A DNA stretch of 20,202 nucleotides, from positions 1 to 20,202 of the forward strand of contig CAMDEF010000057.1 in the NCBI GenBank assembly GCA_945895265.1. Reading direction: 5' to 3'. Origin of the DNA: Bordetella parapertussis. GTDB lineage: Bacteria > Pseudomonadota > Gammaproteobacteria > Burkholderiales > Burkholderiaceae_B. Below, piece after piece: positions 6,365-14,141 of the stretch. Below the pieces are notes generated by a model, which was not told where the DNA came from, ran no database searches, and was given only the letters and a program-made list of their open reading frames with translations. Position 1 is the stretch's first letter. Every line of letters begins with the position of its first letter. A program made the position numbers and the translations under genes.

Positions 6365-7303
6365 ATGTGGGAAGAAAGCGAACGCTACCCCGATCCTCGC
6401 GTCATCTCGTTAGACCCCTCGTTTGACGCCTATCGCTTGGCACTCTCCTCGGTCGAACGGCTTGCGACCGGCTTTCGCTGGGCAGAAGGCCCGGTCTGGT
6501 TCGGTGACGGTCGCTACCTGCTCTGGAGCGACATCCCCAACAACCGTATCATGAAGTGGGAAGAAGAAACAGGCGCAGTCAGCGTGTTTCGCAAACCTTC
6601 AAACTGGGCCAATGGCCATACCCGCGACCGCCAAGGTCGCTTGGTCAGTTGCGAGCACGGGCGTCGCGTCACCCGCACCGAATACGATGGCAGCATCACG
6701 GTACTGCTAGATTCGTTTCAGGGTAAAAAACTCAATGCCCCCAATGATGTCGTCGTGAAATCAGATGGATCAATCTGGTTTACGGATCCACCCTTTGGCA
6801 GCTTAGGTAATTATGAAGGTGTCAAATCACCGCTCGAACTACCGCATTCGGTGTACCGCATCGACGGCGTCACTGGTGTTGCCACGCTATTGACTGATCA
6901 ACTTAAAGGGCCAAATGGTTTATGTTTTTCACCCGACGAAAGCCTGCTTTACATCATTGAATCGCGCGCCACACCTAATCGCTTGATCCAGGTGTACGAC
7001 GTAGTCGACAACGGCACCAAGATTGCTAACGGCCGCGTATTTCTAGATGCAGGTGCTGGCAGCATCGACGGTCTACGTGCAGATATCGATGGCAATCTTT
7101 GGTGCGGCTGGGGAATGGGTACGCCTGAGCTTGATGGCGTGATGGTCATCTCGCCTGCAGGCAAAATGATTGGTCGGATCGCATTGCCAGAACGCTGCGC
7201 CAACCTGTGCTTTGGAGGGCTCAAGCGCAACCGCTTGTTTATGGCTTCTTCACATTCGATTTACTCGCTGTATGTGAATACACAAGGCGCGCTTGGAGGG
7301 TAA
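6365..7303 (+). CDS. SMP-30/gluconolactonase/LRE-family lactone hydrolase
   Basis: This 312-residue six-bladed beta-propeller enzyme hydrolyses sugar or other lactones using a divalent metal. Family metal ligands are visible: E41 in WAEGPVW, N184 in GPNGLCFSPDE and D235 in IDGLRADIDGNLW. The substrate loop LNAPNDVVVKSDGSIWFTDP lies at about 123-142. The frame is open upstream to 6290, but the ATG at 6365 has a clear AGGAG (6354-6358, 6 b spacing) and begins at the expected point for the family. There is no signal peptide. The gene may act after the divergent esterase-like protein; the natural lactone is not identifiable. Confidence 0.88.
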   Translation: MWEESERYPDPRVISLDPSFDAYRLALSSVERLATGFRWAEGPVWFGDGRYLLWSDIPNNRIMKWEEETGAVSVFRKPSNWANGHTRDRQGRLVSCEHGRRVTRTEYDGSITVLLDSFQGKKLNAPNDVVVKSDGSIWFTDPPFGSLGNYEGVKSPLELPHSVYRIDGVTGVATLLTDQLKGPNGLCFSPDESLLYIIESRATPNRLIQVYDVVDNGTKIANGRVFLDAGAGSIDGLRADIDGNLWCGWGMGTPELDGVMVISPAGKMIGRIALPERCANLCFGGLKRNRLFMASSHSIYSLYVNTQGALGG

Positions 7304-7357
7304 GCCACCGCCATCCAACGCCACGATTTTGGCTGCAGCACGGTAAATCAAAGACCA

Positions 7358-7386
7358 GAGCAAGGAAGGCAGCACCCTCCTTGCTC
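7358..7386 (-). terminator. Hairpin between convergent genes, probable metY terminator
   Basis: A perfect 9-bp stem, gagcaagga (7358-7366) with tccttgctc (7378-7386), and an 11-b loop begin 8 b after the metY stop. The downstream T content on the minus strand is moderate (tggtctttgattt), so termination may be partial. Confidence 0.55.
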
Positions 7387-7394
7387 ATATCCTG

Positions 7395-8678
7395 TTACGC
7401 CTTTGCCAACGCCTGCTCAAGATCTTCTTGTAGGTCGCTGATGTGCTCAATACCGACTGACAAGCGAACCATACTCTCTGAGACTCCAGCTTTGGCCAGC
7501 TCTTCAGGATTCAGCTGACGATGTGTGGTCGACGCTGGATGTGTCGCCAGTGACTTCGCATCGCCGATGTTCACCAGACGTGTAAATAGGTTCAGGGCAT
7601 CGAGAAAACGCGCACCCGCTGCCCGAGGATCAGAGTCTGTGTTTTTTATCCCAAACGACAAAATACCCGAAGCCCGCCCACCCATTTGGCGCTGCACTAA
7701 CGCATGGTCTGGGTGGTTGGGCAGGCCTGCATAACGTACCCACTCAACCTTAGGGTGTTTTTCAAGGTACTTCGCCAGAACCAGCGTATTCTCGCAAATA
7801 CGATCCATACGCAACGCCAAGGTTTCAATACCTTGCAAAATTAAAAAAGCATTGAATGGTGACAACGCGCCACCTGTGTTTCGCAAAGGCACAACGCGCG
7901 CGCGGCCAATGTAAGCTGCTGGGCCAAGCGCCTCGGTATAGACGACACCGTGATAGCTCACATCTGGCTCGTTTAAGCGCGCAAACCGTTTTTTGTGCTC
8001 TGCCCACGGAAACTTGCCGCTATCAACAATGGCGCCACCAATGCTGTTGCCGTGTCCACCTAAATATTTTGTTAAAGAATGGACAACGATATCTGCACCG
8101 TGTTCAATCGGGCGCATCAAATAAGGGCTTGGCACGGTGTTATCGACAATCAAAGGGATTCCGTGCGCATGCGCGACCTTAGCCAGCGCAGCGATATCGG
8201 TCACATTACCAAGCGGATTGCCAATCGATTCGCAAAATATGGCTTTTGTTTTTTCGTTGATGTGCTTGGCAAAACTTTCGGGCTCACGCGAATCCGCAAA
8301 GTGTACGGCGATCCCTTGTTGTGGAAATGTATGCGCAAAAAGGTTGTAGGTGCCACCGTAAAGTGTGCTGGCTGAAACGATATTGTCACCCGCCTCAGCG
8401 ATCGTCTGAATCGCATAAGCAATCGCAGTCATGCCCGAAGAGACCGTTAATGCTGCGATGCCGCCCTCAAGCGCCGCCACACGCTTTTCAAGCACATCAT
8501 TCGTGGGGTTCATGATGCGTGTATAAATATTGCCCGCAACTTTTAAGTCAAATAAATCGGCACCATGTTGTGCACTATCAAAAGAATACGCAACCGTTTG
8601 ATAGATCGGCACAGCGACCGCTTTGGTAGTTGGTTCGGGGGTGTAGCCTGCGTGAACAGCCAACGTTTCGATTTTCAT
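7395..8678 (-). CDS. metY: O-acetylhomoserine aminocarboxypropyltransferase / cysteine synthase (MetY)
   Basis: This 427-residue PLP enzyme of the Cys/Met metabolism family converts O-acetylhomoserine and sulfide to homocysteine in methionine synthesis. The length and the N-terminus (ETLAVHAGYTPEPTTKAVAV) are typical. YTRIMNPTNDVLEKRVAALEG lies near residues 52-72, the SSGMTAI phosphate-binding loop near 80-86, and the PLP lysine is K204 in VVHSLTKYLGGHG. The C-terminus VRLSVGIEHISDLQEDLEQAL is complete. AGGG at 8685-8688, 6 b before the ATG, is the ribosome binding site. It is divergent from the Bug receptor at 8883, with about 200 b between them. No SAM riboswitch was recognised in the leader. 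Confidence 0.94.
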   Translation of the reverse strand: MKIETLAVHAGYTPEPTTKAVAVPIYQTVAYSFDSAQHGADLFDLKVAGNIYTRIMNPTNDVLEKRVAALEGGIAALTVSSGMTAIAYAIQTIAEAGDNIVSASTLYGGTYNLFAHTFPQQGIAVHFADSREPESFAKHINEKTKAIFCESIGNPLGNVTDIAALAKVAHAHGIPLIVDNTVPSPYLMRPIEHGADIVVHSLTKYLGGHGNSIGGAIVDSGKFPWAEHKKRFARLNEPDVSYHGVVYTEALGPAAYIGRARVVPLRNTGGALSPFNAFLILQGIETLALRMDRICENTLVLAKYLEKHPKVEWVRYAGLPNHPDHALVQRQMGGRASGILSFGIKNTDSDPRAAGARFLDALNLFTRLVNIGDAKSLATHPASTTHRQLNPEELAKAGVSESMVRLSVGIEHISDLQEDLEQALAKA

Positions 8679-8842
8679 TTTTTTCCCTGTGTGTTCAAAA
8701 TGATAAATGACAAAATTTCAATTTGTAATCAACTGCGAACCACTCTATCTGTAAACATCATAGGCAAGAGCCCGAAAAACCGCCAATCAAATTTTGGTAT
8801 TAGCATATCAGTGGATAACTCTTGTAGACGATGCTGCCAAAA

Positions 8843-8853
8843 ACGATTATCGT
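8843..8853. promoter_or_regulatory. Short palindrome upstream of the second Bug receptor
   Basis: The sequence acgat-t-atcgt lies 30 b before the ATG at 8883. A possible -35 (ttgtag, 8822-8827) and a -10-like attatc (8846-8851) about 18 b apart overlap it, so it could be an operator. The evidence is weak. Confidence 0.25.
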
Positions 8854-8882
8854 GGTAATTGAATATCTATAAAGGAAAAATA

Positions 8883-9848
8883 ATGAAAAAAATCCTCATG
8901 TTCGTCATGTCGGCACTCGCACTTGGCGGTGCACCCGCTACGAGCTGGTCGCAGGCGTATCCCAACCGATCAATCAAGATGATTGTGCCCTTCCCTCCGG
9001 CTGGTGCTGCTGACGTGACCGCCCGCATTGTGGCAAAAGCCTTGTCTGAAGATCTTGGGCAGCCGATCATTATCGATAATCGAGGCGGCGCGGACGGTGC
9101 GATTGCAGGTTTAGCCGCGATCAATTCGCTACCTGACGGCTACACCTTGCTGTTCGCTACCACGACGGGCATGAATGCTGCGCCGACGATGCGCAAAATT
9201 CCTCCGTATGATCCTTTAACTGCCCTCACCCCGATTTCCATGGTCGGAAAGTTTGGCTTCTTTCTGATGATTAACGCTGAGGTTCCTGCAAAAAACATGA
9301 CAGAGTTTCTGGCTTACGTTCGCGCGAATCCGGGTAAAGTGAACTACGCCAGCGGCAACGGCACCAGCATCATTACGACAGCACAATTTGCACTAGAAAC
9401 CAAGCTAGATATGGTTCATATTCCTTATAAAGGAGATGCACCTGCAACGACGGATTTGATTGCCGGGCGCGTGCAAATGCTGATTGGTACCCCAGGCGGC
9501 GCCTTGCAACAGGTTGAAGAGGGTCGCGTGCGAGTCTTGATGACGTTATTACCAAGTCGCAGCCCTCTGGCACCTACTGCGCCAACTGCGCAAGAGGTTG
9601 GTATCAACAATATGTCGATTAGCCCTTGGGGTGGTTTGTATGGGCCAGTAGGGATCTCGACGGAAGTGGTGAATCGCGTCGCACTTGCCATGAAAAATGT
9701 TGCGGCACGGAAAGACGTCCGAGAGCAGCTTGATAGGATAGCCTTTGAGCTTCAGAGCTCTACGCCCGCTGAGATGGACCGCTTTAATAGGGATCAACTT
9801 GCAACTTGGCGTAAAACTGCTGATGCGATCAATCTTGAGCGAAACTAA
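8883..9848 (+). CDS. Bug/TctC-family solute-binding protein
   Basis: This 321-residue periplasmic receptor has a Sec signal peptide (MKKILMFVMSALALGG, cleavage near SWSQA). The Bug signature follows: YPNRSIKMIVPFPPAGAADV, GQPIIIDNRGGADGAI, LPDGYTLLFATT, and the later VHIPYKGDAPATTDLIAGRV. The ATG at 8883 is preceded by AAAGGA (8871-8876), a better start than an in-frame codon at 8859. No TctA/TctB genes are adjacent; orphan Bug receptors are common in Alcaligenaceae and may use membrane parts encoded elsewhere. Ligand unknown. It is divergent from metY and followed by an AT-rich stretch. Confidence 0.92.
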   Translation: MKKILMFVMSALALGGAPATSWSQAYPNRSIKMIVPFPPAGAADVTARIVAKALSEDLGQPIIIDNRGGADGAIAGLAAINSLPDGYTLLFATTTGMNAAPTMRKIPPYDPLTALTPISMVGKFGFFLMINAEVPAKNMTEFLAYVRANPGKVNYASGNGTSIITTAQFALETKLDMVHIPYKGDAPATTDLIAGRVQMLIGTPGGALQQVEEGRVRVLMTLLPSRSPLAPTAPTAQEVGINNMSISPWGGLYGPVGISTEVVNRVALAMKNVAARKDVREQLDRIAFELQSSTPAEMDRFNRDQLATWRKTADAINLERN

Positions 9849-9955
9849 GAAACAACTATATCTACGCTAAATTCATACTCGCTTGAGAAAAACAGTTATA
9901 TCTATTCAAAAATTTAAAATGTATAAAATTTCACTATGATATATTCTTGAGTGAG

Positions 9956-9977
9956 ACGACTCGGCCATGCTAGTCGT
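9956..9977. repeat. Short hairpin upstream of the lipoprotein gene
   Basis: The stem acgact (9956-9961) pairs with agtcgt (9972-9977) around a 10-b loop. It has no following T-run. The preceding 100 b are strongly AT-rich, with promoter-like tatgatat around 9937, and contain a degenerate direct repeat (ctatatcta and ttatatcta). Role unknown. Confidence 0.35.
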
Positions 9978-10027
9978 TCAGTTCGTTTCGAGTATCAAAA
10001 CCACAATGTTTACAGTTGACAGCCCTC

Positions 10028-10531
10028 ATGCGCGTACTGACCTTTTTTTTAATCATGCTGCTGAGCGGCTGTGCACTCCCCCCCGGAGAAAGCCTGCTGA
10101 CCCCTGCGCCGTCAAACAAGCCAACACCGCAAGACACCGTGATTGAATTAAGCAACAGGATCAAAGCGCTCTGTCTTGAACCTGTTTACGCTGCGTACTT
10201 TGCCAAGACCTTTTGCACGCCAAGCGAATTAAGCCTCGCCATGATGTCTGATAGAACGAAAATCAATTCGGCACAAAAAGAGGCCCTAAACGCTTGGGCT
10301 CAAGCTTACGACAAACTGGCTGAGGAATTTAACGAAGCCCTGCCGCTAACATCAGCCGCAAACAAACAGATGGCTGAGTACAACAAAATTGTTGCGTTTC
10401 CGGCGGCACAAAAAAATCGCTTAGAGCTTTATCAAGGAAGTATTACGTGGGCTGTTTACAACCGCAAGCGTAAAGAGATTTCGGATGGGATCGCCGCCGA
10501 AAGCAGACGAGTTGCTCAACAGAAATTTTAA
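10028..10531 (+). CDS. Hypothetical lipoprotein
   Basis: This 167-residue protein starts with a type II signal peptide, MRVLTFFLIMLLSGC, with lipobox LSGC and lipidated C15. The mature protein is hydrophilic and rich in Ala, Lys and Glu, with two further cysteines (LCLEP and TFCTP) about 15 residues apart that could form a disulfide, and a largely helical C-terminal half. I do not recognise a family. The ATG at 10028 is chosen because it begins the signal peptide; an upstream in-frame TTG at 10016 adds only four residues. No strong ribosome binding site is seen. It probably sits in the outer membrane, facing the periplasm. Confidence 0.7.
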   Translation: MRVLTFFLIMLLSGCALPPGESLLTPAPSNKPTPQDTVIELSNRIKALCLEPVYAAYFAKTFCTPSELSLAMMSDRTKINSAQKEALNAWAQAYDKLAEEFNEALPLTSAANKQMAEYNKIVAFPAAQKNRLELYQGSITWAVYNRKRKEISDGIAAESRRVAQQKF

Positions 10532-10569
10532 GGCCCGAACGATAGCGTTTCAGGCACAGGCGTTAACAC

Positions 10570-10908
10570 TTAACGTACAGGCGATAGAACTTTTTCGAGC
10601 ATGAACCCGCAAGCAAATAAGCTCAAAAATGGGCCGAAAGGTATCTGATGTTGAAGGGTCAAGCGCTTAAATCTAATCAAGATTAACCCAACGACCACCC
10701 CAAGTATTGCCGCACAACATAAGATCGGAAAGATTGACTGCCAACCTAAAATGGCTCCGATCGCGGCTAATAATTTTGCATCACCTTGCCCGATCCCTCG
10801 TTGTTTTTTGAGTTTGAAGTAACACTCATCGACTAAACGAATCAATCCATACCCAATCAACACGCCGAGTAACGAATCTTGTTGGCGCCGATCCAATATT
10901 GACCACCT
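10570..10908 (-). pseudogene. Prepilin peptidase (PilD-type), N-terminal part removed by an IS
   Basis: About 112 codons of the C-terminal part of a type IV prepilin leader peptidase (A24 family) remain. The second catalytic aspartate is present in GIGQGDAKLLAAIGAILGW (GxGD motif), followed by transmembrane segments PILCCAAILGVVVGLILI and IPFGPFLSLFACGFML. The N-terminal methyltransferase part and the first catalytic aspartate are missing: the sequence runs into the left end of the IS3-family element at 10909. The open frame continues 14 codons into the IS, with an ATG at 10950, but this is not pilD sequence. The remnant cannot be an active peptidase. Its native 5' part is not found on the other side of the IS. 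Confidence 0.85.
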
Positions 10909-10933
10909 GGGGGTGCGGCGGAAAAGTTGGACT
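10909..10933 (+). repeat. Left terminal inverted repeat of the IS3-family element
   Basis: The repeat begins gggggtgcgg and ends ttggact. It matches the reverse complement of 12491-12515 at 21 of 25 positions. Confidence 0.85.
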
Positions 10934-10948
10934 ACTTGGAGGTAGTTC

Positions 10949-12487
10949 ATGTACTCATACGAAGACCGAATTCGAGCAGTTAAGCTTTATATCAAGCTAG
11001 ATAAACGGATAGCGGCGACCCTTATTCAATTGGGCTATCCGACAAAGAACGCACTCAAGACTTGGTATCGAGAATATGAGCAGCGACAAGATGTGTCGCT
11101 TGGTTATGCACGATCTAGGCTGAAGTATTCGGAGGAACAAAAGCAGTTAGCAGTTAATCATTACTTAGATCATGACCGCTGCATTGCTGGCACGGTCAAT
11201 GCTTTAGGATATCCGTGCCGAGGTACGCTAACTGGGTGGATCAGTGAGTTATTCCCCGATACCAGAAAGCCCCTAGTTAGCAAGGGTATCAGGACGTTGC
11301 ATTCTGAAGCCTTCAAGAACGCTGCTGTCATTGATCTGTGCATGCGACCGACAAGCGCTCAAGTATCGGCTAATAAGTTAGGCGTTGACAGAACAACGCT
11401 GTATAACTGGAAAAATAAGCTACTCGGCCCAGAGGCACCTGCATCCATGAAAAACCCAGATGATCTACAACCGTTGCCTGACCGAGCGGAGTTAAAAAGA
11501 ACCGTCGAGTCGCTTAAGCGTGATATTCATAAGTTACGGCTTGAGCACGACCTTTTAAAGATGGCGGCTGAACTGTTAAAAAAAGGCCTGGGCATCAACC
11601 TCACCCTTCTAAGCAATCGGGAGAAGACACTGATGATTGATGCCCTCAGACAAACGTATGCGGTGCCAGAACTCCTTGTCGAACTGGGCCTTGCTCGCAG
11701 CTCTTACTTTTATCACCGAGCCCGCCTGCTGGACCCTGACAAGTATGTAGACGTCCGTCTTGCAATCACTGACGTCTTTGAGCTCAATCACCGGTGCTAT
11801 GGATATCGACGTATAAAGGCTTCGCTGAGCAAGCGGCATCTACACATCTCAGAAGGAGTTGTTCGGCGTTTAATGGGGCAGGCAGGACTGACTATTGCCA
11901 CGCCGAGGCGTCGTCGCTACCACTCGTACGGTGGGGAAATTAGCCCTGCGCCAGAGAACATAATCAACCGTGACTTCCATGCTGCAACCCCTAATGAAAA
12001 GTGGCTCACCGACATCACAGAATTCCATATCCCTGCTGGCAAGGTTTATCTGTCGCCCATGATCGACTGCTTTGACGGCTTGGTGATTAGTTGGTCAATT
12101 GGTACTCGACCAGACGCTAAGCTCGTGAACACGATGTTAGATGCTGCGATCGAAACCGTTGCAAAATGCGATGGCCGTCCCGTTGTCCATTCGGATCGCG
12201 GCGCTCACTACCGATGGCCAGGCTGGTTAACTCGGATGGGTGATGCCAAACTCGTTCGGTCAATGTCGCGCAAAGGGTGCTCACCCGATAACTCAGCCTG
12301 TGAAGGTTTCTTTGGGCGGCTGAAAAACGAGTTGTTTTACCCTCGTAGCTGGCAGGCAACAACCATTGAGCAATTTATTCAGATTGTCGATTCGTATATT
12401 CGTTGGTACAACGAAAAACGAATCAAGATATCCCTTGGATCACTTAGTCCCTTAGAATACCGACAAAGTCTCGGACTTACGGCATAA
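10949..12487 (+). CDS. IS3-family transposase, OrfA and OrfB in one continuous frame
   Basis: This 512-residue protein has helix-turn-helix regions at about 1-165 (YSEEQKQLAVNHYL, LGVDRTTLYNWKNK), a coiled-coil stretch at about 180-210 (RAELKRTVESLKRDIHKLRL), and an rve integrase domain with the DD(35)E triad: D in WLTDITEF, D in VVHSDRGAHY and E in NSACEGFFGRLKNE, 35 residues apart. Most IS3 elements need a -1 frameshift on an A-rich site to join OrfA and OrfB. Here seven A's at 11578-11584 lie at that junction, yet the frame is continuous. GGAGG at 10938-10942 is the ribosome binding site. The catalytic residues look intact. I do not assign a subgroup. Confidence 0.92.
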   Translation: MYSYEDRIRAVKLYIKLDKRIAATLIQLGYPTKNALKTWYREYEQRQDVSLGYARSRLKYSEEQKQLAVNHYLDHDRCIAGTVNALGYPCRGTLTGWISELFPDTRKPLVSKGIRTLHSEAFKNAAVIDLCMRPTSAQVSANKLGVDRTTLYNWKNKLLGPEAPASMKNPDDLQPLPDRAELKRTVESLKRDIHKLRLEHDLLKMAAELLKKGLGINLTLLSNREKTLMIDALRQTYAVPELLVELGLARSSYFYHRARLLDPDKYVDVRLAITDVFELNHRCYGYRRIKASLSKRHLHISEGVVRRLMGQAGLTIATPRRRRYHSYGGEISPAPENIINRDFHAATPNEKWLTDITEFHIPAGKVYLSPMIDCFDGLVISWSIGTRPDAKLVNTMLDAAIETVAKCDGRPVVHSDRGAHYRWPGWLTRMGDAKLVRSMSRKGCSPDNSACEGFFGRLKNELFYPRSWQATTIEQFIQIVDSYIRWYNEKRIKISLGSLSPLEYRQSLGLTA

Positions 12488-13196
12488 ACCAGTCCAAGTT
12501 TTTAACCGCACCCCCGATCGGTGTATTTTGACCGCACTTCAACACGACATTGACTTGCTCTGGGTTAACAACTGTCACCCCCATCACCGCACACTGGCTT
12601 TCCATGGTCTGGTTAATCGAGCTTGCTGTCACCTCCAGCCCCATAAATTGGTCCCCGAAGTCTTTGCCCATCGCTTGAGTCTGCGCACATGTTTGACCGG
12701 GTAGCGCAAACTTACCGCGAAATTGCGCGGGGATTTGTCTTGTAGCCGGCGGTTTGGCCCTTTCGAGGGCGTTTAAGTTTTGTGTCGCTTCGTCAAAACC
12801 ATTCACCGAGGCATTATGAAAATAAATTTCGGCCATATACGGATCACGCGCAACACCTTTGCCATCACGGTACAACTCACCTAAGTTATTGTCGGCACCG
12901 GCGTTACCCAAATCACTACCCGTTTGATAGGCCACAAAGGCCTCACCGACCCGATTGTTTTTTTCAAGTGCGCGGCCGTACTGAAACCACAACTGCCCAT
13001 CTTTTGGGGCTTGCTTGACGGCTAATTGACAGGCAGCTGAGGCACTAGCGCCGTCTATCTTTGCGTATGGCACCCCTGCCCCCTTGCGACTAGGGTCCGC
13101 TGGAGAGGCAGCGAGCGCGTGACAGGCTGAGGGTTGGGCCTGAGCGACACCAGTCAGCACAGAGCAACATGCAATTGCAACGAACAACGCTTTCAT
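12477..13196 (-). pseudogene. Secreted Sel1/TPR-repeat protein, C-terminus replaced by IS sequence
   Basis: The frame begins with ATG at 13196 and a Sec signal peptide (MKALFVAIACCSVLTGVAQA). The mature part has TPR/Sel1-like repeats: DGQLWFQYGRALEKNNRVGEA, then AGADNNLGELYRDGKGVARD and YMAEIYFHNASVNGFDEA. A region with three cysteines follows. Native sequence ends at codon 227 (KCGQNTPI), where the IS3-family right end begins at 12515; the last 12 residues (GGAVKNLDWFMP) and the TAA come from the IS. The product may still be made as a chimera. An upstream extension of the frame to 13298 lacks family character. The gene follows the dipeptidase gene by 108 b on the same strand. Its function is unknown; Sel1 repeats usually mediate protein contacts. 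Confidence 0.75.
12491..12515 (-). repeat. Right terminal inverted repeat of the IS3-family element
   Basis: Starts agtccaag and ends ccgcaccccc. Read in reverse complement, it also provides the last 12 codons' worth of frame entry and, further inside the IS, the stop codon for the broken minus-strand Sel1-repeat gene. Confidence 0.85.
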
Positions 13197-13304
13197 GACT
13201 AAACACTCCAGAGTTTTCAAAAAACAGACTTCTTTGGGTAGGGTTGGTAACCGCCAAGCTTTAAGTCGCATCATACTGAACCAGCGAAAACAGAACAAAA
13301 CTCG

Positions 13305-14009
13305 TTAGTGCGCACTCAAATCATCACGAATCTCAAAATCAAAGTAAGTCTCAGGAAACGGCTCTGCGTTAAGCGTAAAGTGCCACCACTCTTTAGCATA
13401 CGGGGTGAAGCCATACGTCTTCATCGTGCGCTGAAGCAAGGCGCGATTGTGCTCTTGCGCAGCAGATAAGCCCGTAGCAGCCAACCAAGAGCGTGGGCTA
13501 AAAAAATCAAAGATAGTCCCCATATCCAATTGTTCAAAAGGTGGTGACAGGCTCACCAGTGTCAGATCGACGGTACTGCCGCGACTGTGACCAGAGCGTG
13601 CCGCAATGTAGCCCTGCGAAAACAACTGAGTTTTCTCAACCTCTGGGTAATAGCGCTGTTTCATCGCTGTATCCGACAAGTCTTTGGCCCATCGTGCAAA
13701 ATGGTTGACGGCGCGCTGCGGTCGATAGGCATCAAAAATCAGCAAGCCGAGCCCTTGCGACCGCAGCTCTGCTTGAGCAAGCCCCAACGCTAGTGCTGCC
13801 TGTTGCGTCAAAATCGCGCGCGCACCAGCGTACCCATCGACGGTTGTGCCGACAAAATTGTCGGCCAGGCGATAACGCAAATCCGTGCGAAGCTCAGGAA
13901 CGACTTGATCAACATAGACAAAGCCCATCGGCAGACTTTGAGAGTGGGCATTGTCAGTCATACCAATCCCTAGACATGAAAGTAAAAAACACACAAGATA
14001 CTGTGTCAT
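13305..14009 (-). CDS. D-alanyl-D-alanine dipeptidase (M15D, VanX/DdpX type), periplasmic
   Basis: This 234-residue zinc dipeptidase has a signal peptide (MTQYLVCFLLSCLGIGM, cleavage near NAHSQ). Family residues are complete: R96 in DAYRPQRAV, H141 and D148 in SGHSRGSTVDLTL, and E197 and H200 in KEWWHF. The family hydrolyses D-Ala-D-Ala released from or destined for peptidoglycan. Export suggests murein recycling or use of D-Ala as a nutrient rather than VanX-type cytoplasmic vancomycin resistance; no vanHA genes are nearby. AAGAGG (14016-14021) is 6 b before the ATG at 14009, so the longer frame to 14090 is not used. It is divergent from puuE. Confidence 0.88.
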   Translation of the reverse strand: MTQYLVCFLLSCLGIGMTDNAHSQSLPMGFVYVDQVVPELRTDLRYRLADNFVGTTVDGYAGARAILTQQAALALGLAQAELRSQGLGLLIFDAYRPQRAVNHFARWAKDLSDTAMKQRYYPEVEKTQLFSQGYIAARSGHSRGSTVDLTLVSLSPPFEQLDMGTIFDFFSPRSWLAATGLSAAQEHNRALLQRTMKTYGFTPYAKEWWHFTLNAEPFPETYFDFEIRDDLSAH

Positions 14010-14141
14010 CGCGCGCCTCTTGAGGCAAATTTCATGCCAGTTTATGCTAACCCTAAAGATTCGTTGACGATTGGTCGTCTGTGCTGTCATGATCTAAATC
14101 ATTGTCTTGAACTCGTCTTTTCACCTTTTTACAAAACCACC

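Larger units (their letters stand above)
10909..12515 (+). mobile_element. IS3-family insertion sequence
   Basis: A single long transposase gene lies between imperfect terminal inverted repeats, 10909-10933 and 12491-12515, identical at 21 of 25 positions (core gggggtgcgg at the tips and ttggact inside). The length is about 1.6 kb. The tips may extend one base further (T10908 on the left would give the TG end usual for IS3). The left flank is a broken pilD-type gene and the right flank a broken Sel1-repeat gene. No matching target duplication is seen, so the element is not sitting in a simple, single insertion site. Confidence 0.88.

Noticed and set aside
10880..12535. Target duplication around the IS3-family element
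   Set aside because: Short shared strings such as gatc and ttgacc occur near both ends, but at different distances from the tips, so they are not a target-site duplication.
13197..13298. Longer N-terminus for the Sel1-repeat protein
   Set aside because: The ATG at 13196 begins a good signal peptide; the 34 upstream codons would bury it.
13305..14009. Vancomycin resistance function (VanX)
   Set aside because: The protein is predicted to be exported and there are no vanH, vanA or vanRS genes, so cell-wall recycling or nutrition is more likely.
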